DNA of 15,112 nt from Thermoplasmatota archaeon (lineage in GTDB: Bacteria; Pseudomonadota; Gammaproteobacteria; Burkholderiales; Thiobacillaceae): NCBI GenBank assembly GCA_023475455.1, contig JAMCVR010000019.1, positions 1 through 15,112 on the forward strand, read 5' to 3'. Position 1 is the first letter of the stretch; the number at the start of each line of letters is the position of its first letter. Made by a program: the position numbers and the translations under genes. Under the pieces are notes generated by a model that searched no databases, was not told the origin of the DNA, and saw only the letters and a list, made by a program, of their open reading frames with translations. Below are positions 1 to 7,586 of the stretch, piece after piece.

Positions 1-1
1 A

Positions 2-724
2 CGCGCCAATTACGAGCGCCAGCAGCAGCTGTTCCAGCAGAAATTCATCAGCCAGGCCGCACTCGATCGCGCCACCGCCGAATACCGCGCCGCCGAAGCC
101 GCCGCGCGCGCGGCCCGTGCCGGGGTGGGACAGTCCGCGGCCGTGAGCAGCTACACCGTGATCACCGCGCCGTTTTCCGGGGTGGTCGCCGCGCGCCACG
201 TCGAAGTGGGCGAAAGCGTCACGCCCGGCAAGCCGCTGATGACCGGTTTCGATCCCAAGGACATGCGGGTGATCGCCAACATCCCGCAGTACAAGCTGGC
301 CGAGGTGAAAGCCTCTCCGCGCGTCGCCGTCGAGATTCCCTCGCTCAACAAGTGGATCGACGCCACCGGCATCACCATGCTGCCGTCGGCGGATGCGGCC
401 ACCCACACGGTGAAGGTACGCATCGACCTGCCCGCCAACCTGGAAGGCGTCATCCCCGGCATGTTCGCGCGGGCGCATTTCTCGGTGGGCAGCGCGCGCA
501 AGCTCACCATCCCGTCGAGCGCAGTGGTGCGGCGCTCCGAAATCACCGCGGTGTACGTGGTGAACAAGGACAAGGTGAGCCTGCGGCAGGTCCGCCTGGG
601 CACGCCCAACGGGCGCGGCCAGGTGGAGGTGCTGGCCGGCCTGAATCCGGGCGACGTCATCGCGCTCGAACCGGTCAAGGCGGGCATCTACGCCAAAAGC
701 GCCGCCAACCAGCCCGCCAAATAA
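2..724 (+). CDS. RND efflux periplasmic adaptor subunit (MFP/HlyD family), 5' end missing
   Basis: This is the C-terminal 240 residues of a membrane fusion protein, the periplasmic adaptor that links an inner-membrane RND pump to an outer-membrane channel. The frame is open from base 2 to the TAA at 722-724, so the true start lies before the window. The first 40 residues are Gln/Ala-rich (YERQQQLFQQKFISQAALDR), as expected for the coiled-coil hairpin returning toward the lipoyl domain. The lipoyl half-motif follows (VITAPFSGVVAARHVEVGES), then the beta-barrel domain and the membrane-proximal domain (IPSSAVVRRSEITAVYVV). The pump gene begins 12 bases after the stop, so the two are surely co-transcribed. 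Family assignment is secure. The exported substrate cannot be told. Confidence 0.93.
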   Translation, partial: RANYERQQQLFQQKFISQAALDRATAEYRAAEAAARAARAGVGQSAAVSSYTVITAPFSGVVAARHVEVGESVTPGKPLMTGFDPKDMRVIANIPQYKLAEVKASPRVAVEIPSLNKWIDATGITMLPSADAATHTVKVRIDLPANLEGVIPGMFARAHFSVGSARKLTIPSSAVVRRSEITAVYVVNKDKVSLRQVRLGTPNGRGQVEVLAGLNPGDVIALEPVKAGIYAKSAANQPAK

Positions 725-736
725 TCAGGAACGCGC

Positions 737-3700
737 ATGGGACTCTCCGGACGCATCGCCCGTTTCTTCCTCACGTCCCAGCTCACCCCGCTGATCGCGC
801 TGATCGCGGCCCTGCTGGGCCTGTTCGCCATCCTGATCACGCCGCGCGAGGAAGAACCGCAGATCAACGTGACCATGGCCAACGTGTTCATTCCCTTCCC
901 CGGCGCCTCGGCGAAGGACGTGGAAGCGCTGGTGGCGACGCCGGCGGAGCAGGTGCTGTCGCAGATCGCCGGCATCGAGCACGTCTACTCGGTATCGAAG
1001 CCGGGGATGGCGGTGCTGACCGTGCAATACCTGGTGGGCCAGGACCGCACGCAGGCGCTGGTGCGGCTGTACGACACCATCCAGGCCAACCGCGACTGGG
1101 TGTCGCCCGAACTCGGCGTCGGCGAGCCCATCATCAAGCCGCTCGGCATCGACGACGTGCCCATCGTCACCGTCACCCTGTGGACGCGCGACGAGACGCG
1201 CGGTGCCTACGAGCTGGAGCAGGCGGCGCACGCGGCCGAAATCGAGCTGAAGCGCATCGCCGGCACCCGCGAGGTCACCACCGTCGGCGGCCCCGGCCGC
1301 GCGGTGCGGGTGCTGATGGACCCCGACCGCATGGCGGCGTTCGGCGTGTCGGCGCAGGACATCCGCGACGCCCTGCAGGTGTCCAACGCCGCCCAGCCGT
1401 CGGGCACCCTGGTGTCGAACAACCAGGAGATTCTCGTCCAGACCGGCACCTTCCTGTCCGGCGCCGACGACGTCAGACAGCTGGTCGTCGGCGTCGCGCA
1501 GGGCCGCCCGGTGTACATGACCGATGTGGCCGCCGTCGTCGCCGGCCCCGACCAGCCGCCGCGCTATGTGTGGCATGGCCCCGGTGCGGGTGGCGTGCAC
1601 CAGGACGGCCTCGGCCGGACCTACCCGGCGGTGACGCTGTCGATCTCGAAAAAGCCCGGCGAAAATGCGGTCGATGTCGCGGAAAAAGTCATCGCCCGCG
1701 TCAACACCCTGCAAAACAGCGTGCTGCCCGAAGGCGTGGAGGTCAGCGTCACCCGCAACTACGGCGCCACCGCCGACGACAAGGCGAAGAAGCTGATCCA
1801 GAAGCTGATTTTCGCCACCGCCTCGGTGGTGCTGCTGGTGCTGTTCGCCATCGGCCGCCGCGAGGCGCTGATCGTCGGCGCGGCAGTTTTGCTGACCTTG
1901 GCGGCCACGCTGTTCGCCTCGTGGGCGTGGGGCTTCACGCTCAACCGGGTGTCGCTGTTCGCGCTGATTTTCTCGATCGGCATCCTGGTCGACGACGCCA
2001 TCGTGGTGGTGGAAAACATCCACCGCCGCATGGGACTCGACCACGACGGCCTCGAAGCGATCATTCCGCGCGCGGTCGACGAGGTCGGCGGCCCGACCAT
2101 CCTGGCGACGCTGACCGTGATCGCCGCGCTGCTGCCGATGGCCTTCGTTTCCGGGCTGATGGGCCCCTACATGAGCCCGATCCCGATCAACGCCTCGATC
2201 GGCATGCTGATCTCGCTGGCGATCGCCTTCATCGTCACGCCGTGGCTGGCCCTGAAGCTGATCAAGCAGGCGGCGCACGGCGCCCATGACGCGGGCGGCA
2301 ACAAACTGCTCGGCCTGTTCCGCACCCGCCTCTCCCCCTTCCTGCGCGGCACCGAGGGCAAGGGCGCGCGCAGGAAGCTGTGGCTGGGCATCGGGCTGGC
2401 CATCCTGGTTTCGGTGGCGCTGCCGGTGATGCAGCTGGTCATCCTGAAAATGCTGCCGTTCGACAACAAATCGGAATTCCAGATCATCGTCGACCTGCCG
2501 GTCGGCACGCCGCTGGAAAAAACCGCGCAGGTGCTCGCCGAGATGGGCGCCGCGGTCGCGCAAATGCCCGAAGTCACCGACTACCAGGCCTATGCCGGCA
2601 CCGCGGCGCCGATCAACTTCAACGGCCTGGTGCGGCAGTATTACCTGCGTTCCGGCCCCGAGGTCGGCGACCTGCAGGTCAACCTGGTCGACAAGCACGA
2701 ACGCGACCGCAAGAGCCACGAGATCGCGCAGGCGATCCGTCCCGCGGTCGAGGCGATCGCCAAAAAGCACGGCGCCGACGTCAAGGTGGTCGAAGTGCCG
2801 CCCGGCCCGCCGGTGATGTCGCCGATCGTCGCCGAAATCTACGGCCCCGATTACGACGCCCAGATCCAGGTCGCCAAGCAGGTGCGCGCCGTCTTTGAAA
2901 AGACCGACGGCATCGTCGCGATCGACGATACGGTGGAGGACGACGCCCAGCGCTTCGTGCTGCGCGTGCTGCAGAACAAGGCGGCGGTCGCCGGCGTGGC
3001 GCAGAAGGACATCGTCGCGACGATGCGGATGGGGCTGGCGGGCGAGAACGTCACCCCCATCCACGGCAGCGGCGCCAAGTACGAAATCCCTGTGCGCATC
3101 ACCCTGCCGCCGGAACGCCTGAGCGGGCTGGACGAACTGCTGAAACTGACCGTGCGCGGCCATGACGGCAATCTGGTGCCGCTGTCCGAGCTGGTGGAAG
3201 TGATGCCGAGCGCACGCGAAAAAACCATCTACCACAAGGACCTGCTGCCCGTGGTGTTCGTGGTCGGCGACACCGGCGGCAAGCTGGATTCGCCGCTGTA
3301 CGGCCTGTTCGGGATGCGCGGGGAACTCAAGGACAAGCCGCTGGCGCAAGGCGGCACCTTGTCCGAATACTTCATCAGCCAGCCGAGCGATCCCTATGCC
3401 GGCTTCAGCCTGAAGTGGGACGGCGAATGGCAGGTGACCTACGAAACCTTTCGCGACATGGGCCTGGCCTATGCCGTCGGCCTGATGCTGATCTACATCC
3501 TGGTGGTGGCGCAGTTCAAGAGCTACCTCACGCCGCTCGTCATCATGGCGCCGATCCCGCTCACCATCATCGGCGTGATGCCCGGCCACGCCCTGCTGGA
3601 CGCGCAGTTCACCGCCACTTCGATGATCGGCATGATCGCGCTGGCCGGCATCATCGTGCGCAACTCCATCCTGCTGGTCGATTTCATCAACCAGCAGGCG

Positions 3701-3955
3701 GCGGCCGGCATGGACTTCCAGGAAGCGGTGATCCAGGCCGGCGCCACCCGCGCCAAGCCGATCGTGCTGACCGGCGCCGCCGCCATGATGGGTGCCTTCT
3801 TCATCCTCGACGACCCGATTTTCTCGGGGCTCGCGGTGTCCTTGATTTTCGGCATCTTCGTCTCCACCCTGCTCACGCTGGTGGTGATTCCGGTGCTGTA
3901 TTACGCCGCGAATTACCGCAAACATTCTTCATCAACATCAGGAGTTTCATCATGA
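737..3955 (+). CDS. RND efflux transporter permease (AcrB/HAE1-like), 1072 aa
   Basis: Full-length RND-family proton-driven efflux pump of the inner membrane, partner of the adaptor just upstream. The length fits the family (about 1000-1070 aa). The first membrane helix is at residues 16-36, a large periplasmic loop follows to about residue 345, and helices resume with LIFATASVVLLVLFAIG. The conserved acidic pair of the fourth helix is present as GILVDDAIVVVENIHRR (D419, D420), the counterpart of AcrB D407/D408 in proton relay. The second half repeats this layout, with GIIVRNSILLVDF in its equivalent helix. The ATG has AGGAA about 8 bases upstream. The stop overlaps the next start (ATGA at 3952). 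Drug, solvent or metal specificity is not readable. The overlap with DUF2892 and the rhodanese downstream hints at a sulfur- or thiol-linked role, but that is inference. Confidence 0.94.
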   Translation: MGLSGRIARFFLTSQLTPLIALIAALLGLFAILITPREEEPQINVTMANVFIPFPGASAKDVEALVATPAEQVLSQIAGIEHVYSVSKPGMAVLTVQYLVGQDRTQALVRLYDTIQANRDWVSPELGVGEPIIKPLGIDDVPIVTVTLWTRDETRGAYELEQAAHAAEIELKRIAGTREVTTVGGPGRAVRVLMDPDRMAAFGVSAQDIRDALQVSNAAQPSGTLVSNNQEILVQTGTFLSGADDVRQLVVGVAQGRPVYMTDVAAVVAGPDQPPRYVWHGPGAGGVHQDGLGRTYPAVTLSISKKPGENAVDVAEKVIARVNTLQNSVLPEGVEVSVTRNYGATADDKAKKLIQKLIFATASVVLLVLFAIGRREALIVGAAVLLTLAATLFASWAWGFTLNRVSLFALIFSIGILVDDAIVVVENIHRRMGLDHDGLEAIIPRAVDEVGGPTILATLTVIAALLPMAFVSGLMGPYMSPIPINASIGMLISLAIAFIVTPWLALKLIKQAAHGAHDAGGNKLLGLFRTRLSPFLRGTEGKGARRKLWLGIGLAILVSVALPVMQLVILKMLPFDNKSEFQIIVDLPVGTPLEKTAQVLAEMGAAVAQMPEVTDYQAYAGTAAPINFNGLVRQYYLRSGPEVGDLQVNLVDKHERDRKSHEIAQAIRPAVEAIAKKHGADVKVVEVPPGPPVMSPIVAEIYGPDYDAQIQVAKQVRAVFEKTDGIVAIDDTVEDDAQRFVLRVLQNKAAVAGVAQKDIVATMRMGLAGENVTPIHGSGAKYEIPVRITLPPERLSGLDELLKLTVRGHDGNLVPLSELVEVMPSAREKTIYHKDLLPVVFVVGDTGGKLDSPLYGLFGMRGELKDKPLAQGGTLSEYFISQPSDPYAGFSLKWDGEWQVTYETFRDMGLAYAVGLMLIYILVVAQFKSYLTPLVIMAPIPLTIIGVMPGHALLDAQFTATSMIGMIALAGIIVRNSILLVDFINQQAAAGMDFQEAVIQAGATRAKPIVLTGAAAMMGAFFILDDPIFSGLAVSLIFGIFVSTLLTLVVIPVLYYAANYRKHSSSTSGVSS

Positions 3956-4170
3956 CCGTTGAACGCATGGTCCGCATCATTGCCGGATTTTTCATCATGC
4001 TGTCGCTGGCGCTGGCGCACTTTTCCGGCAGCGTCGACATGACCCGGCTGTCGTGGCTGTGGTTCACCGCCTTCGTCGGCCTCAACCTGTTCCAGTCCGG
4101 CTTCACCCGTTTCTGCCCGATGGACACCATGCTGAAGAAGGCCGGTGTCAAACAGGGCTGCGGCCTCTAA
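3952..4170 (+). CDS. DUF2892 small membrane protein (YgaP C-terminal-like), 72 aa
   Basis: Small inner-membrane protein with two hydrophobic helices, MVRIIAGFFIMLSLALAHF and LSWLWFTAFVGLNLFQSGF, followed by the typical DUF2892 ending with FCPMDTMLKKAGVK and a Cys near the C-terminus (QGCGL). In E. coli YgaP the same domain is fused to a rhodanese. Here the rhodanese is the next gene, 12 bases away, which supports a functional pairing in sulfur handling. The ATG at 3952 overlaps the stop of the RND pump by 4 bases and follows AGGAG about 8 bases upstream. A longer reading of the same frame extends back into the pump gene but is only the pump's shadow. The exact biochemical role of stand-alone DUF2892 proteins is not established. 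Confidence 0.9.
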   Translation: MTVERMVRIIAGFFIMLSLALAHFSGSVDMTRLSWLWFTAFVGLNLFQSGFTRFCPMDTMLKKAGVKQGCGL

Positions 4171-4182
4171 GCGAGAACATTC

Positions 4183-4599
4183 ATGGACGTGCAATTCCTG
4201 CAGGACAACTGGATGCTGGTGGCGCTGGCGGTGGTGTCGGGCGCCATACTGGCCTGGTCCTTCATCGGCGGCAAACTCTCGGGCGTGGAGCAGGCCGACA
4301 CCCTGAAGGCCACCCGCCTGTACAACGACGACGCACTGGTGCTCGACGTGCGCGAGGACAAGGAATACGCGGCCGGGCACATCCCCAAGGCCAGGCACAT
4401 TCCGCTCGGCCAGCTGGCCGGCCGCCTCCAGGAGCTCGACAAGTTCAAGTCGAAGCCGATCCTGGTCACCTGCCGCAGCGGCCATCGCTCGGCGCGTGCC
4501 TGCGGCATCCTGAAAAAAGCCGGCTTCGAGACCGTATACAACCAGGCGGGCGGCATCGTCGCGTGGGAACGCGCCAACCTGCCCGTCACCCGGAAATAA
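4183..4599 (+). CDS. membrane-anchored rhodanese-like sulfurtransferase (YibN-like), 138 aa
   Basis: Single-domain rhodanese tethered by an N-terminal membrane helix (residues about 10-30, WMLVALAVVSGAILAWSFIG). The catalytic loop is CRSGHRS with the active cysteine at residue 97, so the persulfide-forming residue is intact. Other family marks are VLDVREDKEYAAGHI and AGGIVAWE. YibN precedes grxC-secB-gpsA in E. coli, and the same order is kept here, with a glutaredoxin 11 bases downstream. It probably transfers sulfane sulfur to a thiol acceptor at the cytoplasmic face of the membrane. The physiological acceptor is unknown. Confidence 0.93.
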   Translation: MDVQFLQDNWMLVALAVVSGAILAWSFIGGKLSGVEQADTLKATRLYNDDALVLDVREDKEYAAGHIPKARHIPLGQLAGRLQELDKFKSKPILVTCRSGHRSARACGILKKAGFETVYNQAGGIVAWERANLPVTRK

Positions 4600-4610
4600 G
4601 GAAGTTCCAT

Positions 4611-4871
4611 ATGGCCAGAGTCGTGATGTACTGCACCGCCGTGTGCCCCTATTGCGTCGCTGCCGAGCGCCTGCTCAAGAGCCGCGGCGTGTCCGAGATC
4701 GAGAAGATCCGCATCGACCTCGATCCCGCCAGGCAGGACGAAATGATCGCCCGCACCGGCCGCCGCACGGTGCCGCAGGTGTTCATCGGCGACACCCACG
4801 TCGGCGGCTTCGACGACACCTCGGCGCTGGACGCCGCCGGCGAACTGGTGCCGCTGCTCGCCAAGGCTTGA
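4611..4871 (+). CDS. grxC: glutaredoxin 3 type (GrxC), 86 aa
   Basis: Cytoplasmic dithiol glutaredoxin that uses glutathione to reduce disulfides and glutathione adducts. The active site CPYC is at residues 12-15 after a short first strand (RVVMYCTAVCPYC). The conserved cis-proline segment TVPQVFIGDTHVGGFDD binds glutathione. The length of 86 aa fits GrxC (about 82-87). The ATG follows AAGGAAG by about 7 bases and starts 11 bases after the rhodanese stop. Its place between a YibN-like rhodanese and secB matches the E. coli grxC locus. Confidence 0.95.
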   Translation: MARVVMYCTAVCPYCVAAERLLKSRGVSEIEKIRIDLDPARQDEMIARTGRRTVPQVFIGDTHVGGFDDTSALDAAGELVPLLAKA

Positions 4872-4948
4872 TTTCCAGGCGGCCGTCACCACCTTGTCAT
4901 CCGGAAAACGGCAATTCATTCAACTGCTTTTAGGTGCAAGGAATCCCG

Positions 4949-5377
4949 ATGGAACTCGCCTGCCCCCGCTGCCTCGCCGTCAACCGCGTGCCGGACGACC
5001 GGCTGGCCGACGCCCCCCAATGCGGCAAATGCGGCGCGCCGCTGCTGCCCGGCAAACCGGTCGAGCTCGGCGCCGACAGTTTCGACCGCTTTATCGCCAG
5101 GGCCGGCCTGCCGGTGCTGGTCGACTTCTGGGCCGGCTGGTGCGGCCCCTGCAAGATGATGGCACCGGTGTTCCAGCAGGTGGCGGCCGAAATGGGCACG
5201 CGCGTGCGCTTCGCCAAGGTCGACACCGAAGCGCACCCGCAGGTGTCGATGCGCCATCGCATCAAAGGCATTCCCAGCCTCATCCTGTTCCGCAACGGTG
5301 TCGAAGCGGCACGCGCCTCGGGTGCAATGGAGGCCCACGCGCTGAAACGCTGGCTGGCGTCACAGGGCATTCACTGA
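4949..5377 (+). CDS. trxC: thioredoxin 2 (TrxC) with N-terminal zinc finger, 142 aa
   Basis: Thioredoxin with the extra N-terminal zinc-binding segment that defines TrxC: Cys5, Cys8, Cys25 and Cys28 form two CxxC pairs (CPRC, CGKC). The redox site WCGPCK lies in DFWAGWCGPCKMMAPVF, with the redox cysteines at 65 and 68. The cis-proline loop is KGIPSLILF. The length is close to E. coli TrxC (139 aa). I chose the ATG at 4949 because AAGGA sits about 7 bases before it and the protein then begins right at the zinc finger. A GTG at 4934 would add five residues. An unusual neighbour for secB, it extends the grxC-secB block with a second disulfide reductase. In E. coli, trxC is under OxyR. No operator is obvious here. 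Confidence 0.95.
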   Translation: MELACPRCLAVNRVPDDRLADAPQCGKCGAPLLPGKPVELGADSFDRFIARAGLPVLVDFWAGWCGPCKMMAPVFQQVAAEMGTRVRFAKVDTEAHPQVSMRHRIKGIPSLILFRNGVEAARASGAMEAHALKRWLASQGIH

Positions 5378-5385
5378 AGCCCATG

Positions 5386-5425
5386 TAAAATACCCCATCC
5401 CCGGAGCCCAGGCTCCGGTTTTCTT
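5386..5425 (+). terminator. hairpin plus T-rich tail between trxC and secB
   Basis: Bases 5401-5408 (CCGGAGCC) and 5411-5418 (GGCTCCGG) are perfect 8-base complements around a CA loop, followed by TTTTCTT. This is a compact intrinsic-terminator shape. Just before it, TAAAAT at 5386-5391 resembles a -10 box, so the hairpin could instead lie in the 5' leader of secB and act as an attenuator or RNA-stabilising stem. The secB ribosome site (CAGGGAG) starts a few bases beyond. It may end part of the upstream transcripts while secB-gpsA has its own promoter. No good -35 box was found. Confidence 0.6.
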
Positions 5426-5440
5426 ATTCAGGGAGCCACC

Positions 5441-5899
5441 ATGACCGACGCGCAACAACCCGTATTCAATATCGAAAAACTCTTCGTCAGGGATCTGTCG
5501 CTGGAAGTGCCCAACGCCCCCGCCATCTACCTGGAACACGAGGCGCCGCAGATCGACGTCAACCTGTCGACCGAAAGCCGCGCGCTGGGCGAAGACCTGT
5601 ACCACACCGGCATCACCGTCACCGTCACCGCCAGGATCGGCGACAAGACCCTGTTCCTGGTCGAGTGCACCCAGGCCGGTATTTTCCGCATCCAGAACGT
5701 GCCGCAGGACCAGATCCCGATGGTGCTCGGCATCGGCTGCCCCAACATCGTCTTCCCGTATCTGCGCGAGACCGTGTCCGACGTCATCATCCGCGCCGGA
5801 TTCCCGCCGCTGCTGCTGAATCCGGTCAATTTCGAAGCCCTGTTCCTGCAGCAGCAACAGGCGCAGCAGCAACAGGCCGCTCCCGCGCAAACGCATTGA
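5441..5899 (+). CDS. secB: protein-export chaperone SecB, 152 aa
   Basis: Cytosolic tetrameric chaperone that keeps preproteins unfolded and hands them to SecA. Recognisable family segments are FNIEKLFVRDLSLEVPNAP at the N-terminus, YHTGITVTVTA in the central sheet, and CPNIVFPYLRE followed by GFPPLLLNPVNFEALF near the C-terminus. The length is normal (E. coli 155 aa). The C-terminal tail is unusually Gln-rich (QQQQAQQQQAAPAQ), as in many betaproteobacterial SecB proteins. The ATG is preceded by CAGGGAG at a good distance. The position between a thioredoxin/glutaredoxin pair and gpsA matches the conserved secB locus. Confidence 0.97.
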   Translation: MTDAQQPVFNIEKLFVRDLSLEVPNAPAIYLEHEAPQIDVNLSTESRALGEDLYHTGITVTVTARIGDKTLFLVECTQAGIFRIQNVPQDQIPMVLGIGCPNIVFPYLRETVSDVIIRAGFPPLLLNPVNFEALFLQQQQAQQQQAAPAQTH

Positions 5900-5906
5900 A
5901 GCGGAC

Positions 5907-6368
5907 GTGTTGAAATTGCGACTGCACTCCGCCCGTTCGCTCCTCGCAGCCGGTCTGCTGCTCGCGCTGCCGCACGCCGCCAGCGCGCTGGAATACCGCA
6001 GCACCGGCCGCGCCGCGCTGTTGTACGACGCGCCCTCGACGGCCGCCGGCAGAGTCGCCATCGCAGGCAGCGGCCTGCCGCTTGAAGTTGTCGTCGACAC
6101 CGACGCCTGGGTCAAGGTGCGCGACCCTGGCGGCCGCCTGGCGTGGATCGAGAAATCCGCCCTCGGCAAGGCCAGGAACGTCATGATCAAGGCCGAAACC
6201 GGCGTCATCCGGCAACAGCCGCGCGCCGACGCCGGGGTCGCGTTCAGCGCCGCACGCGGCGTCCTGCTCACGGTCACCGGCGAAGCCGATCCCTACGGCT
6301 GGCTGCCGGTGAAGCATGCCGACGGCCAGGCCGGCTGGGTGCCCGCGCACGAGGTGTGGGGGCGATGA
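5907..6368 (+). CDS. exported SH3-domain protein, 153 aa
   Basis: Predicted periplasmic protein with two bacterial SH3-type segments. The N-terminus is a signal peptide: basic MLKLRLHSARS, a hydrophobic core LLAAGLLLALP, and a likely cleavage after residue 27 (HAASA/LE). Residues about 30-83 (ending AWIEKSAL) and 90-150 (ending AGWVPAHEVWG) each look like an SH3_3 fold, which in bacteria often binds peptidoglycan or stem peptides. The start is GTG at 5907 or TTG at 5910; neither has a strong ribosome site, and coupling to secB 7 bases upstream is likely. The stop overlaps the gpsA ATG (ATGA at 6365). Such SH3 proteins are recurrent neighbours of gpsA in betaproteobacteria as far as I recall. 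Their role is undetermined. Confidence 0.85.
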   Translation: MLKLRLHSARSLLAAGLLLALPHAASALEYRSTGRAALLYDAPSTAAGRVAIAGSGLPLEVVVDTDAWVKVRDPGGRLAWIEKSALGKARNVMIKAETGVIRQQPRADAGVAFSAARGVLLTVTGEADPYGWLPVKHADGQAGWVPAHEVWGR

Positions 6369-7351
6369 AACTGTCGATACTCGGCGCGGGCGCCTGGGGC
6401 ACTGCGCTGGCGGCCAGCTGGACGCCGCATCATGACGTCACCCTGTGGGGACGCAGCGCAGCCCAACTCGACGCCATGCGCGCCCGGCGCGTCAACGCCC
6501 GTTACCTGCCCGACTGCCCGCTGCCGGACGCGCTGCATTTCAACCCGGATTTCGATCGCGTCGTCGATGAGGCCGACCTCATCGTCATCGCCGTTCCCAG
6601 CCACGCCCTGCGTCCCACCCTGGCCGCACTGGCTGTCCGCCCCAGGCTGCCGCCCATCGTCTGGGTCTGCAAGGGCTTCGAACCCGGCAGCCGCAAGCTG
6701 CCGCACCAGCTCGTCGCCGAACTGCTGCCCACGCACGCGCAAACCGGTGTGCTGTCCGGCCCCAGCTTTGCCCAGGAAGTCGCGCACGGCTACCCTACCG
6801 CGCTCACCCTGGCCTCGCACGACACCGCACTGGCGCAGCACCTGGCCGAAACCCTATCCGGCCATCGCCTGCGCATCTATGCGCACGACGACGTCGTCGG
6901 CGTCGAAGTCGGCGGCGCGCTGAAAAACGTCATGGCGATTGCCGCCGGCATCTGCGACGGCCTCAAGCTCGGCCACAACGCCCGCGCCGCGCTGATCACC
7001 CGCGGGCTGGCCGAAATGACCCGCCTCGGCGTCCGGCTCGGCGGCCACTTCGAAACCTTCATGGGCCTGTCCGGCCTCGGCGACCTCATCCTCACCACCA
7101 CCGGCGACCTCTCGCGCAACCGCCAGGTCGGCCTGCGCCTCGCCCGCGGCCAGCAACTCGACGCCATCCTCAACGAGCTCGGCCACGTCGCCGAAGGCGT
7201 CACCACCGCACCCGAGGTCGCCGCGCTGGCCGAAGAACTCGGCGTCGACATGCCCATCACCCGCGCCGTCTGCCAGATGCTGTTCGAAGGCCTGCCCGCC
7301 GCGCAGGCGGTCGATGCATTACTGAACCGGGAAATCAAGGCGGAGTTCTGA
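6365..7351 (+). CDS. gpsA: NAD(P)-dependent glycerol-3-phosphate dehydrogenase GpsA, 328 aa
   Basis: Cytoplasmic enzyme that reduces dihydroxyacetone phosphate to sn-glycerol 3-phosphate, the backbone for phospholipid synthesis. The dinucleotide-binding glycine motif is LGAGAWGTAL (residues 6-15). The substrate loop GPSFAQEVAHGYPTA and the catalytic lysine in EVGGALKNVMAIAAGICDG (Lys187) are present, as is GLSGLGDLILTTTGDLSRNR. The length is typical (E. coli 339 aa). It is translationally coupled to the SH3 gene by an ATGA overlap. It is the last gene of the conserved block; what follows is accessory DNA. Confidence 0.97.
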   Translation: MKLSILGAGAWGTALAASWTPHHDVTLWGRSAAQLDAMRARRVNARYLPDCPLPDALHFNPDFDRVVDEADLIVIAVPSHALRPTLAALAVRPRLPPIVWVCKGFEPGSRKLPHQLVAELLPTHAQTGVLSGPSFAQEVAHGYPTALTLASHDTALAQHLAETLSGHRLRIYAHDDVVGVEVGGALKNVMAIAAGICDGLKLGHNARAALITRGLAEMTRLGVRLGGHFETFMGLSGLGDLILTTTGDLSRNRQVGLRLARGQQLDAILNELGHVAEGVTTAPEVAALAEELGVDMPITRAVCQMLFEGLPAAQAVDALLNREIKAEF

Positions 7352-7586
7352 AGCGGGCAAGCATCCAACGGCCCCCTGTATTCGTGACGCAGCATTTCTG
7401 CATGACATACGCAGAAAGGAAAACCAATGAGTGCTTTGATCGGGTCCAGCCCGTAACGGTTATCCGCACGCATGCTCCCCGCATAACGAGCAATTTTCCA
7501 AAATCAGTTAGCATTCCCTTCTGGCGTCCGTGCTTTGTTTGGTTTCGGCATGGCCGACCTCCAGAAAAGCGTTCAAGGGATGCCTG
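7352..7586. other. gene-poor boundary between gpsA and the defence region
   Basis: This 235-base stretch carries no gene I can support. It contains an inverted repeat (TTTCTGC at 7395-7401, GCAGAAA at 7411-7417, 9-base loop) and, directly after AAAGGAAAACC, a nine-codon reading frame (ATG at 7427, TAA at 7454) that could be a leader peptide or the stump of a lost gene. Base composition drops relative to both sides, with A/T-rich patches near 7490-7510 that could serve as a promoter for hsdM, although no clear -35/-10 pair stands out. No tRNA or attachment-site core was seen. Confidence 0.5.

Noticed and set aside
352..2289. Plus-strand 645-codon frame across the adaptor/pump junction
   Set aside because: Arg/Gly/Pro/His-rich out-of-frame reading of two well-recognised genes.
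725..3925. Minus-strand open frame of 1066 codons opposite the RND gene
   Set aside because: Composition is dominated by His/Asp/Arg/Gln with no domain pattern. It is the antisense shadow of a GC-rich gene with biased third positions.
4167..4919. Minus-strand 250-codon frame opposite rhodanese and glutaredoxin
   Set aside because: Shadow of two genes with intact catalytic motifs.
5851..5880. CAG/CAA repeat near the end of secB as a possible microsatellite
   Set aside because: It simply encodes the Gln-rich SecB tail with mixed codons.
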